Shown piece by piece: positions 32,801 through 43,554 of a stretch of 64,000 nt of DNA. The DNA is taken from NCBI GenBank assembly GCA_017562135.1, contig QEYB01001208.1:434001-498000 (forward strand), in the 5' to 3' direction. Each line of letters begins with the position of its first letter. The stretch's first letter is position 1. This DNA is from Dipylidium caninum. Taxonomy: Eukaryota; Platyhelminthes; Cestoda; Cyclophyllidea; Dipylidiidae. Both the position numbers and the translations under genes were made by a program. The notes under the pieces are model-generated. The model saw nothing but the letters and a program-made list of their open reading frames with translations. It ran no database searches and was not told the origin of the DNA.

Positions 32801-35707
32801 TCTCGTCCGAGTACAGCGAGTGGGCAAGGTGCTCCGCGGAAATTTATTACTAAGTGGCCTCTGGACCAGTTGCACTTGCCTCCGAGCTCTGAGGCGAGCT
32901 GTGGCGTCTTCGGCCTGGGGGCCTCTTCCCTTCCCAGTGCTGTCATCTGAGTGACTTTTAGTGGATTCATCTTTCCCTCTGTACGCCAACTGGATGGCAA
33001 TTGAGCTTAAAAGTGGACTGTTTGTTCTTTGTTCTTGGTTTCTGAAAACCCTTCCGCTTTGGATTCCAATAGCTTTTTGTCGGGAGAGGCTCTTCAATGC
33101 CATCAACAAGTTGATTTTTTTGGAGAACACAAGCGTACGCTGTCTTGTCACCATTCCGACATTCCTTAATTGTTGGGCACAATTAGATATCAGTTTGTCT
33201 TCTTATACTTATGAGAGTATCGAGGTGCTGAGTCGTACGAAAAGCCCTCTTCACAATTGCGGTTGGTTTTTATGCCACACTCATTGGCCGTCGCCTTTTT
33301 AGTAGCATACTGCCCTGACTGTCGTCTCTCAGTCCTTCTCTGTAAAGCTGAAAAGTGTTGCGGTTGCATTTCTTCGCATTCTCTTTAAGCCATCTTCCCT
33401 CGAAACCTGCAAGTTAGTGTCTCTCGCCAGTACCACCGCCTTACTGAGTGGGGGGAAACGCGGGGATTGTGCTGATTCGCGCTCGAGGAGGAAGAGGAAG
33501 ATGGTGGCGGCGGTGGTGGCGGTGGCGGTGATGGTGGTGTCACTCTGTAATTGTAACCTTCGACGAAAAAACACTGGCACAGCAAACCCGCGTGGGGTTA
33601 CGCGGGGTCTCCCTCGTCTGCAAAGGTGCATCTGCTCGTGCTTTCACAGGTGGCACCGTACAGGAGGATTTGGTTCTTCATTTTCGACACAATCCCTTGA
33701 ATTCCGTGGCTTATAGCCTGAGAGCAGAGTTCTCTTCTTGTTTATTTCTGCAAAGTATTGCTGAGTGTTTGTCTTCTGGTCTTATCTCGTTCTTCTCCCC
33801 TCCACGGTGCACTCATCTCGGCCGCAACTTTGACGGTCTTTTCTCTTCCTCCTCACAAACACACGTGTCCTCGTGCATCGATGGCGACTCTTCGTGCCGC
33901 CTTCTTCCTATATCTTTGACGCCACCCTCCCGAGGCTGTGTGACTGTGTCGTGTGCATTCGCTCACACCAAACCATCGCTGTGGATCCGGTAACTGTCAT
34001 GTCTTTCCGTTCAAACCCACGTATACGCACGCTGTATTCTCTGCCGCCACCTGGGCAGGCATGTAGCCTTTTTTTTGCTAATTTTGCTTTCGCCTCGCCA
34101 TCACAGTTGGGATAAGCTTTTCTGGGTTAGCAGAGTAGTGCTATCGTGGTCATGTCAGTTGTTAGCCTTCCGGTCAGGCTGCTGGCCGTTTTGAACATTT
34201 CTCCGCGTCTTCCTCCACAAAATTGTCTGTGTTAACTCCTTCTCCCAACGCGATCCGCGGCATGGCGGATGCTACCAAGTCGCCCTCACCGCGGTGCCAC
34301 CGTGGACTTAGCCACAATCAGCAGAGGCGAGCGGGCTGCATTGCTTTGTGGTTGTACACGCGTTGGCCTTATTGTCTTTCCCTTCCTCCTCCATGTTTTA
34401 CAAACAGGCTGATTCGATTAGACAACTTTTTTTGGATGTACAGGCCCGGCCTTGCGATGCCTGCCTAATTGTTTTCACACAGAAGCCATCAGCCCTTCAG
34501 TGCGCGCCCCTCCGTCCAATTAGGCGACGGGCCGGTCACCCCACCCTTTTCGAGGTACTGTTGCCCACTCTTCTTCTTCTTCCTTGGCGGGCTTCTTCCA
34601 GGCGCATGCCTGACATTAGCTGCATCTCGCCTAGATAAAGTGGGGCTTCGCCTAAGGCACTCTTGTGTCGTGTAGAGGCGTGTTCCACGCACGAGATTGA
34701 GGCTGGTGGTTCGACGATCCGCTGCTGGCAGAACAGGGCCCAAATCGGGTGTCTCGTTGAGCCAAAGTCTGATTGTTTACCTTTCGACTAAAATGTCGTC
34801 ACATGTCCTTGGACTGCCCTTTCCTAAGTCTACCAGCTTCAATCGTCTGTCCCCAACAGTCACATTTAGTGGGTGGAGGTTATTTACTGTGCACCTGTCA
34901 GGGGTTTACTGACTCACTGTCTCCTTCGTCTAGGCGACGAGCGCCTCTCGGGGGAGCAGAAGCACGACCTCCTCAAGGGGTGTGTCCAACGCCTCCCGCC
35001 GGCCCATTACTACTGTCTTCGGTACTTGATGGCCCACTTAAACAGGTAACCACTTCCCCCACCTATTCACCAATCTTACGAATCACCAAATCTATAAAGC
35101 AGCAAAACCCCTGCTCTCTAAATTATCCCCCGTCGTAGTTGGTGCTGTAATTACTCTCGATTTCCACGTTCCTCGGATGCATCATGTCCCAGTCAATTGC
35201 GAGTGCCCAAGTTTTATTGCCTTTAGTGGAGAATTTTTCGCGAGAGCCAACATCTTGTTGATTTTGGCGATTTCTGGTAAAGACACCGTAGACCTTTGAT
35301 CGAACTTTGCTATCCGTGGTGTGTCAAAACGGTCCGACGACTTTGTAACACTGCTAAATATGGCAGAATAGACGACAGCGAAAGGCCCAGCTCGCTCTTG
35401 CACTCTGCCGTCCCCATTGCCCATTCTGGTGCTGACAGACTTGTGCATTGCCAGAGTTGCGGAGCACCAGAACATAAACATGATGTCCTCAGAGAACCTG
35501 GCAATCGTGTTCGCGCCCAGTTTGATGAGTTCCTCCTACACCGACCCGCTGAGCTGCCTCGCGGGAGCTAAGTTCGAGCAGGCTGTGGTGAGCCGGCTGA
35601 TCACGGACTTCCCCACCATCTTTGAGGGCGACGATTGCTTGCCCACTGCGCCCCTCTCCTCCTCCGCCTCCACGACCTCGCGCTCCACCACCGCCTCCTC
35701 CCGCTGA
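20898..35707 (+). CDS. CHN: Chimaerin-type Rac GTPase-activating protein (SH2-C1-RhoGAP)
   Basis: Nine exons join in frame to 639 residues: 20898-21184, 21218-21416, 21948-22172, 23396-23860, 26734-26843, 29018-29148, 32133-32270, 34934-35045, 35455-35707. Chimaerins are diacylglycerol-responsive GAPs for Rac. SH2 (about 58-150) shows YHGPLSR, the arginine in [16 protein letters not shown] and LIYLYIET. C1 (356-405) has the full H-x12-C-x2-C-x13-C-x2-C-x4-H-x2-C-x7-C pattern plus the GPHW and AQG residues of lipid-binding C1 domains. RhoGAP (about 430-610) has arginine finger R455 in GLYRVPG, K495 and N570 in ENLAIVFAP. The SH2-C1 linker is about 200 residues and low-complexity, longer than in the roughly 460-residue vertebrate proteins. 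The tail is Ser/Thr-rich. The ATG at 20898 is in frame but unproven; CTTCAG before TATATAAT at 20980 could instead be an acceptor for an unseen first exon. Confidence 0.9.
21185..21217 (+). other. 33-nt intron inside the SH2 domain of chimaerin
   Basis: The intron starts GTATGG and ends CCTTCAG. It interrupts the SH2 domain between LAIR and FDDS. Without its removal an in-frame TAA truncates the protein. The protein on either side aligns with the chimaerin pattern LALRF with no gap, so the boundaries are firm. Confidence 0.85.
23950..24350. repeat. Candidate inserted element in chimaerin intron 4
   Basis: A roughly 400-base GC-rich block sits inside an otherwise AT-rich intron. All three minus-strand frames stay partly open across it. 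One frame is cysteine-rich (RRCTEC...VKC) but has no start and no matching splice sites for a gene. The abrupt composition change suggests a dispersed repeat or transposon fragment; this is inference only. Confidence 0.25.
24938..24976. repeat. (GA)n / GGGA microsatellite
   Basis: GA dinucleotides pass into GGGAGA units. Low-complexity purine tract inside chimaerin intron 4. Confidence 0.8.
29849..29898. repeat. G-rich tract with quadruplex potential
   Basis: Several runs of four to ten G separated by one or two bases, followed by GGA units. Lies in chimaerin intron 6 on the transcribed gene's coding strand, so it would also be present in the pre-mRNA. Confidence 0.7.
33483..33540. repeat. 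GGA/GGC/GGT triplet array
   Basis: Imperfect GGN triplets (GAGGAGGAAGAGG then GGTGGCGGTGG units) in chimaerin intron 7. It creates long spurious Gly/Val or Ser/Pro frames on both strands. Confidence 0.7.
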
Positions 35708-35892
35708 CCCCGTCTCCCCCGTCCTCTGTACAGCATCCCCCGTCTTCCCGCCCTCCGGCTACCTCACTTGACCGGATCTCAAGCGCAATCATGTCTGCGG
35801 AGGCTCTCACCACGACTCCTGTCGCTGCCGCCACTTCTCACAACCAGCCCTCTTCCGCCCTAATAGTCTTTCAAACAGATCTTAATTTTACG

Positions 35893-35930
35893 TAACCACC
35901 ACCACCACCACCTCCTCTCCTTCCTCCTCC
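35893..35930. repeat. (CCA)n and CCT triplet array
   Basis: CCACCA repeats followed by CTCCTC units in the 3' UTR of chimaerin, about 190 bases after the stop. Confidence 0.7.
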
Positions 35931-36107
35931 TCACTCGTGGCACGTGACTTGTTTGTACGCCTTTGTTTATTTGACTAGCTCCCCTCCTCCCTACCGACCT
36001 ACCTGAAAAGTACTACCACGGATGCTCTCAAGTAGCGATCAGTTTTTTCTGCCTATCGGATGGGAATTTCTGTTTATTTCATATTGTTGACAGTACATTG
36101 TATTGGA

Positions 36108-36113
36108 AATAAA
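36108..36113 (+). promoter_or_regulatory. Candidate polyadenylation signal of chimaerin
   Basis: AATAAA 401 bases after the chimaerin stop, in an AT-rich stretch just before composition becomes GC-rich. Confidence 0.5.
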
Positions 36114-39100
36114 CTGTATACACTTGCCAGTGGGCAGGGCTTTTCCCTGACGCCCTGGATGGTGGATGGGAGGGTAGGAGGCTGTTAGTCCCGGACAAGG
36201 TTTCTCGACTCGACCTCAACGATCTTTGCGTGCGTGCATCGTCGACGCACTCGCGGGTGGACCGCTGCACCCGTGCGCCCTTGTGACGCACCCGGCGGAC
36301 TCGGGGGACATTGACTCCCTCTGCCGATGCTGCCACTCTCCTACGCTTGTTTTTAGCCTCTTCCGCATCTCGCCAGGCCGCTCGACCGGTTCCGCGCCAC
36401 CATTGGCGCCGTGTTTCGCCTCCCGGTTCTGCGTGCCCACCACGCGGCTCGCCACGCAGACTGCCTTCTGCTCCGCGCGAGTGGAATCGCCTGTGTGAAC
36501 GCTTGCGCTGCGCCGTCCGCTGCTTCCGACACTACGCCGCCGGGGAAGAGGTCGACTGTTGCTCTGTTGACTGACTGTCTGCTCGCCGAGGCGAGCGAGA
36601 CGACGCAAACCCCCGCCCTTTAGGGGGACTGGCAGGGTCCACTTCCCCTCGGGTTCAAGGCACACCGGATCTGTGGGTGGGCGGACGGGCGGCGACTTGG
36701 CCCTGGTGTGATGATGCTCAGCGCGGCATCCCAGCCACTTACTCGGAGTCTCCGTGGAATCCGGGCCGGGGACGGGGTGGCAGAGCCTCACCCCTAATTG
36801 TTGTCTGTTTGCATGTCCGGGAGAGAGTTCGCCGCCATCGTCAGCCGCGTTTCATTTCCAACGGATCGCTGAGTCCTGCCGCGCGGAGCATCGTCCGCCA
36901 GCGGCTGACGGAGCGCGTGTCTGGTTTCGGGGCGGATGTCCACAATCCCGTCCGGCCGCGTTGCTGGCGTCCAAAATGGAGGCCAACGGGCCGTCCGAGG
37001 CAGCGACGACGACGATGACGGCGGATGAGGGAGGCCGTCACAGCCGGTGACTAACCGGCCACAAGGCTTGGACAGCCGATCCGCCCACTCGCCGCACCCT
37101 GACGCCGCGGCCCTCGCGTCCCCCGCCCGCCTCCGCGATCCCCTCGCCCCCGCAAGTCAACCACTGACAGACCGGCGTGAAGTGTCTCCCTCGTGTGCCC
37201 GCGTCTTGGCTCTCCCCAGCCTAATGAGGGGAGGAAGAAGTCAGGTGACCCCGGGGTTGTTCGACGCTGCGTTTGAAACACAGTTAGTCGCAAAAACACC
37301 TTGCCAACGCCCTGCTACCTCGGGCATGCGCACGAGAAGCGCCTCCTTCTCCCTCGGGCGGAGTCCGAGCCCTCCCGCGACTGGAGGGGAACGCACCGCA
37401 TGCTTGCTGCCCGCGGAGCGCGTTTGCCCTCCTAAAGTAATTCCGAAGGAATGATGTCGGGCCCAACAGGATCGGGTTGCTGCTTTATTTTTGGGATGGA
37501 ATTTAGCCAGTGCAGCTACGCATTAAGTGGAGAAACTAGTCGGGGGTGGCAAATTTTCCCCGACCGCCAGTGCAACGGGGCGGGATTAACCGCCGCGGTT
37601 TCGCTGCGCCAGTTGCACATTCCCTTGCGAGCCTGCCTCCCCGCTTCTAAGGCTCCCCACTTGCGATGAGGCGGCTTCAGGCTCTTGGGCCGTCGGAGGC
37701 TCTCTTGCCACCACGACGGCCGGGAGTCCGCCCACTCGAGGGCGTCGCGCAAAGGCCTGCCAAGCAGCGATGCGTCCAGAGGCTGTGCGCGGATTCGCGG
37801 AGGCAATGCGGTTCCTGGCCCCCTCTGCTCCCGCCGATGCTACACCGGCGGTCGGTCGGCCGGCCACTGTGAGCCTCGAAAGGCTAAAGCGGTGCAGCGC
37901 GGCACCACCGTCAAACTCCGCCTTTGCACGGGAAGACGCGTTGCAGGATACCAGCCTGTGTTTCTCGAAGGCCAAACATTTTTCAGGGGTATCAGATTAA
38001 AAGAGCCTGTTATTTCGCCGCCGGTGGGCGGTCGAACACCTCGCGCCAGATAAGACGACCGAATAAAAGATGCATGAGACGGTCTGTCCAGGCTGCTGCC
38101 CCCCTTCCTCCCTCCCTGCCTCGCACTTGAGGCGGCTCGTGGAGACTGCGAGGCCTCCGTCGGCCCGACAAGTTAATTACCATATTCGACATTCTTCTAA
38201 GAAAGAAGTTGTGCACTCGTCGGAGCGCGAACGATGCGGAGGATTTGGCTACGATGGAAAAACTCGTGACGACTCTGACCGCAGCGCTTTCGTTCTTTGC
38301 AAAAAAGCCTCCTCTTTGTTTGACGGCAGGTGGGGCAGGGACACCGCAGAGGCGGGGGAGCGGCGCGGTTTGTGAGATACCGGAATTTGCCCAAGTAAAC
38401 TGGATACAGCAGCATTCGGTCGGCCGGTCGGTCGGCCAGAAATCGAGATTGCCGAGTGATTCATCACACTTTCTCCGGCCACACCTCAAATCGTGATACG
38501 CCGGCTTTTCGTGGGAATCAACGGGACTGGAGGAAGGAGATTGTGTCGACCATAGCAGAAGACACGTGTGTCGAGGAGCATAGCATTAGACGATTCCGCG
38601 GTTTGCGCAGAGCGCGAGGAAAACAGTTTCAGTAACACCAAATGATGCTAATTTGCGGCTGGTTGACGAATTGAAACTAGCACGAAATCATGCGCGCAGA
38701 AGGGGAATTTCCCTCCCTCCCGCCCTCCGGCCGGGACGAACTCACCTCGGTGACGTTGATGACGCTGGTGGGAAGGTAAGTCATCGTCTCGCCGCATTAC
38801 TCACAAGGGCTGTGGGGCCGAGGGGAGTCTGGCTTCCGCCAGGCTGTTGTGTGGTCGGCGCGCCGCTGCGTGCGCCGTCCGGGTGGCGGCGACGCGTGAA
38901 GGCGGCACTGACAGCTCCGACCATTTTCGTCTAAAGGTTGCCGTTGTGCTAATAATTAGGATGCCCAAACTTTACTTTTGCCATGGATGCACTCAAACGA
39001 AAGGTCTTCGTGGTCGCGCCGAAAATGCTGTCCACGGGGAAAGTTTCCAAACGGCAGCTTTGGACCGCTGCTTCAATTCTCCCTGAGGGGGAGAGGAGAA

Positions 39101-41912
39101 TTCCAACTCGCCTAAATGTGTCTTACCTGGTTGGACACCTGGGAGGCCATATTTAATGCATAATAATGGATACTAGCATGTCCAGCGAGGATGTAATCTA
39201 CCTGTGACACTTTTGGTGCTGCCCAGGGACCCACGAGGGTAGTCAGCCCAGGCGTTCCGTTGCGCTCGGCCTGAGTGGTTAGGGGCATCTGCTAGGCACC
39301 GAAAAATCGCTTACAAGCAATAGACAGGACGCATGCCGCGAGGCAGTGGAATGACCAAGGTTCTCAGCCTTCTGGAAAATCTTGGACGCATCGGGCTTTG
39401 GGGCGGTTGGGGGCCAGCCCTCATCTAGTGCACTCCAAGATGCATTGCTGCCGGAAATTCCCGATTATGCGGGGTATAAAGGGGCACGAATGTCGCAATA
39501 CTGGTAGAATTCTTGACGTGGTTATGGTTTAAATTCACTTCAATTCGCGGAGCTCGCGAATCGTGCCATTCTTCGAACACTGATAAAAATTCTTATTGAA
39601 ATGCATTTCAGTAAAAATATTTTGGGCAAACGATTGAGTCCATGCGAGTCAGAAGGGTTGTAGTCTCAGATTTACAACAAATACAGTTGAGACAAGGGCG
39701 CCGGTAAGTCGGATGCATGCTTAAGGATAATAATTCTTATTAACAATCAAATGGAACGGCAGCAAAGTATACCTTCGGAGAATATTATTTGTCCGTACAT
39801 TCGAAATTCCCTCCGGGATGCGATCCTGGTGTAACGAATGCTTTTAAGCCCGAGTCAGCCATTAATGGAGTCACAATAGCACTGAGTTGAGGTAACCTGC
39901 AGCATTGAGGCCTCGGTTGTGAAATGTAGGTCAAAGGGCGGTGACGGAGCGCCGATGGTATGCAAGAGATGCACGTGCCGAGGTCTATAACTTCACCTGT
40001 TTGATCCGTGAAGTCTCACTTTTGCATATGAAATGCATGTTGCCCGTAAACGGGGGACTTTCAATGCCCCTTTCCCAAAATAAGAATCTCCGCCATCGCA
40101 AAGCAAGGCCGCAAAGAGCCCAGGTACTCATAGCTTTAAACGGCGCGGGGGTCCGCCTCATGCGCTACGTAAACAGCCCTAGAGATGGCACATAAACACG
40201 GGTCTGGACCTGTCCTTGGCCCTGGCCGCGTTTCTTACGGTGACATCCTTTCATTTGTCGCCAGTACGTTGGACGGAAGCTGTTAGAATCTCGACTGTGG
40301 GCAGGGTTAACCGTCAAAAATGAACTAATAAATTTTGCGACATTTTTGCTCATGCGAGTGTGGATGGGCAGTGCAATAACGTCCAAATCGTCAATGAGTA
40401 AAAATAGACTTGTGTGAACCAAAGATCTCCGTGACGGCCGCACTGCGGGACGCAGAGATTCCGTTCTCGGGTTAAACTACGGAGTCCAGCCTTGCGGATG
40501 TGTGTCTTACTCAAAGGACGAATACTACATGGGAGTGGACTCTCAAAGAGCTGTGGAAAACATCCAAAGCAGTGGGACCACAGGTAAAATGATGGGACAC
40601 CGGGGAAGTCATTTTTCTTGCTTCTACAGAGTTTGGCAGGTTTTAGTCATTTGACTACTTCTGGGGAGACAAGTAATCACACTTTGACTAAAGCATGGAG
40701 TCTTTCCAGTCAAACTCTCAATCAAGCCGAGAGTAACTTCTGGGCAAACACTGCTGGCTCAGCGCACCCGTGGACTTTTATGTCGATAATCTCCGCAGAG
40801 GAAATGGATCGGCCCAGTCACAAAGGAAAGCGTTGGAGCTCTAAAGAACGACACCGTCGACTTAGGGATGATTTGAAATAACCGGGAAGTGTGACTTTGG
40901 GGGGGGGGTTGGACTCTGGAATTCTCCTGTCTCAAGGCGTGTGCGGGCGCGGTTTGGGCCCTGCGGTTAGCGGAGGGCAGCGGGAGTCGACTGCCTCAAG
41001 GCTCGACTTTCTACGAAACCTACCTTGGTCTTCCCCCACCCGAAGGCGGAGAAAGAGGCGACTGCGGCCGCCCTGTCCCGGTTTCATTTCACCAACTACC
41101 CACCGCGCCCACCCAGGCCTCCGCTGCACACCACCCTCCGGCTGCATCCGCCACCACTTTAGACTGAAAGCCCATTTCACGGCTACTTTTGGCCAACCTA
41201 CTTCCTAACCGCCTTCACAAAACCACAAGCTCGTGTTGCGCGCGAATTCACAGCAGAACCGGGAGGTGCGCCAGAAGCCAGCATTTGCCCGGCTGACGCG
41301 AGTTCAAGTGAACAGACACACCCGCATGGCGCAGGGCGACGCGGAACACCACCGCCCGGCCATTGTTTTCGCATTCCGTTTCGGTGCCGACACTGCCACC
41401 GCCACCACCCACTCCGCTGACGTGTGTCCACTTCCGCCCCGTCAGCGTTGTGCTGTCGGACAGCGGCCATGCCGAGATTCGTCCACTCCTGAAGCCGCAC
41501 TTCAAGAAGAAGAACAGGCTCGTCATCGCCTTGGAGTTCGTCCACGTAGCCGATTTAACTTCGCTTTGTCGTATGGATTCTTTCCAAGGCGGTGTGACGC
41601 AATTTACGAAGACAACACAAGTGCCTCCAGGAAAACCGACTTTTAGTTTTAAGCTCGGTTGGAAAATGATTTGTTTTTAATAAACCAGTAACTAAAAGGT
41701 ATTGGATTTACCTGAACATTCTGCCGTCAGTTCAATTGGCCAAAAGATTTACTGCACCCAACCCTTGAAAATTCCGTGTTATATGTGATAGTGGCGTCTA
41801 AAACGCTAAGATCTATAGCGAAAACAAGTCCCCGAATGTTATAACAAAAGATGGAGAAGTTGGGAAGTGAAGAAGTCTAACTAACTAGTAATCAAGACAG
41901 AGGAGAACAGGC
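36114..41912. other. Intergenic region chimaerin / PYCR, no gene supported
   Basis: The first 2.9 kb is GC-rich and full of overlapping Arg/Pro/Ala-rich frames without domains. From 39.1 to 39.9 kb no frame of note exists; this part holds a tRNA-like A-box (39263-39290) and an isolated TATAAA at 39475-39480 in GGGGTATAAAGGGG. The + strand frame 41363-41680 ends directly in an AATAAA (41679-41684) but has no recognisable domain. The chimaerin and PYCR genes converge on this interval. Confidence 0.45.
39263..39290 (+). repeat. tRNA-like A-box, possible SINE or tRNA pseudogene
   Basis: GCCTGAGTGGTTAGG resembles the D-arm/A-box of a serine or leucine tRNA. A degenerate B-box candidate (GGTTCTCAGCC) lies about 80 bases downstream. 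No full cloverleaf folds around it. A near-identical copy lies inverted at 51060-51082. Confidence 0.3.
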
Positions 41913-43554
41913 TTAATGCTTCATGGATCCCAATTCGTCGTTTCGGACTTTGGCGGCCTCCACACAGGTACTAAAGGCGGCGCGTATTCCAGCCTTCTCG
42001 AGAGCAAAGGTTCCCGCAATGGTACTCCCGCCAGGCGAGCAGATTTGATCCTAAAATACGAAATCGTCCAAGGGCCCTCAAGCATCCACTGGAACAAAAA
42101 TACTCGTCACTGGATACTCGGGAAAAAGCATAGACCTCGTAGAATTGCACTCATTTTGAGTGGTAACCAGGACGCAATGAAAATTGAGGTTCGCATATCG
42201 AAGCATCAGTTCACCATAAAGGTAAATAAACGGAGAGGATGGAGGTGCGGATACGCATAGAAATGAGGAGAAATAAACCGCAACAAACCTTGAGTTGAGC
42301 TGGATGCACCCCGGAGTCACGAGCCAACGCGGCTGTACCAAGAACGGTTTGTACGGCCAGCCGATGGGATATGTCACGAGTTAAGCCGAGACGCACGCCG
42401 CCGTCGGCGAGACTCTCGATCACCATACAAATCTGCGAAAGACGAGCAAACATAAAAAAACACCAAATAGTCACGTAGTGTGGTCAGCAACTCCGGGGTT
42501 AGAGCTTACGTAAGCAGGTCCACAACCAGAGAGCGCAGTAGCGGCGTTGAATTGGTACTCAGGAATTTCCTCGAGTACGGGGAAGATGACGGAGAGGAGT
42601 GTCTTCATGAGCTGCACGTCGGTGTCAGTGGCGTGATGGCCGCGAGTGAAGATGCCCGCGCCCTCCCGCACCAGACAGGGCATGTTGGGCATAACACGGA
42701 TAACCCGGGTGCCCCCGGGTAGAGTCTAGAGGGGGAGTAGAAAAATCTCGAGTCACCTATGCATGGGGAAAGAGCAATCAAGGGTTTTGTATTAAAATAG
42801 CTCAACAACTATGAAATCAATAAGCCTCTATAAAAATGCTGAAAGAGTGATGATACGCATACAGCTTCCAATTTCTCAATAGTCACTCCAGCAGCGATTG
42901 AGACAACGAGTTTGTCCCCGATTACATCAAAGCATTCGTCCAGCACGGTCTGAACGAGGTTTGGTTTAACGCAAACGAATATGACGTCACTCTTTTTGGC
43001 CATGAGAACATTCTCGGTAAGGTATTCAGCTCCGAATTTCTAGTAAATGTTAAAAATAAAAATATGATTCCATTGCCGTGCAACTTGCTTACTATTGGAC
43101 AGCAGAGGCAAATGGTGCAATCATTAAAAAAATAGCAATTATTAAGAAGAGTGTCTCACATTCAGTATATCCTCTATGGATTTGTAAGCCTGAAACAAGA
43201 AATAAGAAGCCAATTTTTGTCACGCAAGAGCAGATTAGCGAAACGTCAGCTTACTGGATGTTCCGGTATTATCTTGTCGGTAAGCGTAACTTGGGACCCT
43301 CTTACTAGACCTATTTTTAATAATTATTAGTGGTTAAGAGGAATTTTGAAGGATGATAATAACAAGACGCATATTATTGCAGATCAGAGTAGTTTCAGTG
43401 CAATTATAATTAAAGCAGGCAGTAAAAATATTTCGTACGCACCACTACCAAGAAGGCCCTTAATAATCCCCTGGGCCATCATGCCAGAGCCGAGGAAACC
43501 AATTCGAAGACCACCGACGATTTTCTGAGCATCAACATCACCTTTCACTCCCAT
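41913..43554 (-). CDS. PYCR: Pyrroline-5-carboxylate reductase
   Basis: A complete 290-residue enzyme from seven exons: 43443-43554, 43255-43310, 43160-43189, 42863-43039, 42510-42725, 42289-42432, 41913-42050. All donors and acceptors are GT-AG and every phase matches. The enzyme reduces 1-pyrroline-5-carboxylate to proline with NAD(P)H, the last step of proline synthesis. The Rossmann motif GFLGSGMMA (19-27) starts the protein. VIFVCVKPNLV, SIAAGVTIEKLE and RVIRVMPNMPCLVREG follow. Catalytic-domain signatures are ALSGCGPAY, ESLADGGVRLGL and the family-specific SPGGSTIAG. Length fits the 270-320 residues usual for eukaryotic PYCR. No mitochondrial presequence is evident. The ATG at 43554 sits 17 residues before the Rossmann strand; an upstream in-frame methionine at 43602 is possible but would extend beyond family length. 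Confidence 0.93.
43160..43189 (-). other. 30-nt microexon of PYCR
   Basis: Ten codons (AYKSIEDILN) sit between acceptor tttcttgtttcag and donor GTGAGA. They supply the helix that must precede KFGAEYL in the Rossmann fold. Skipping it keeps frame but deletes that helix. Confidence 0.75.

Noticed and set aside
39475..39480. TATAAA in GGGGTATAAAGGGG
   Set aside because: Looks like a core promoter, but no reading frame, splice chain or RNA gene follows within a kilobase.
41363..41680. + strand frame ending directly in AATAAA
   Set aside because: Attractive 3' end, but no recognisable domain, no splice structure upstream, and another + frame overlaps it.
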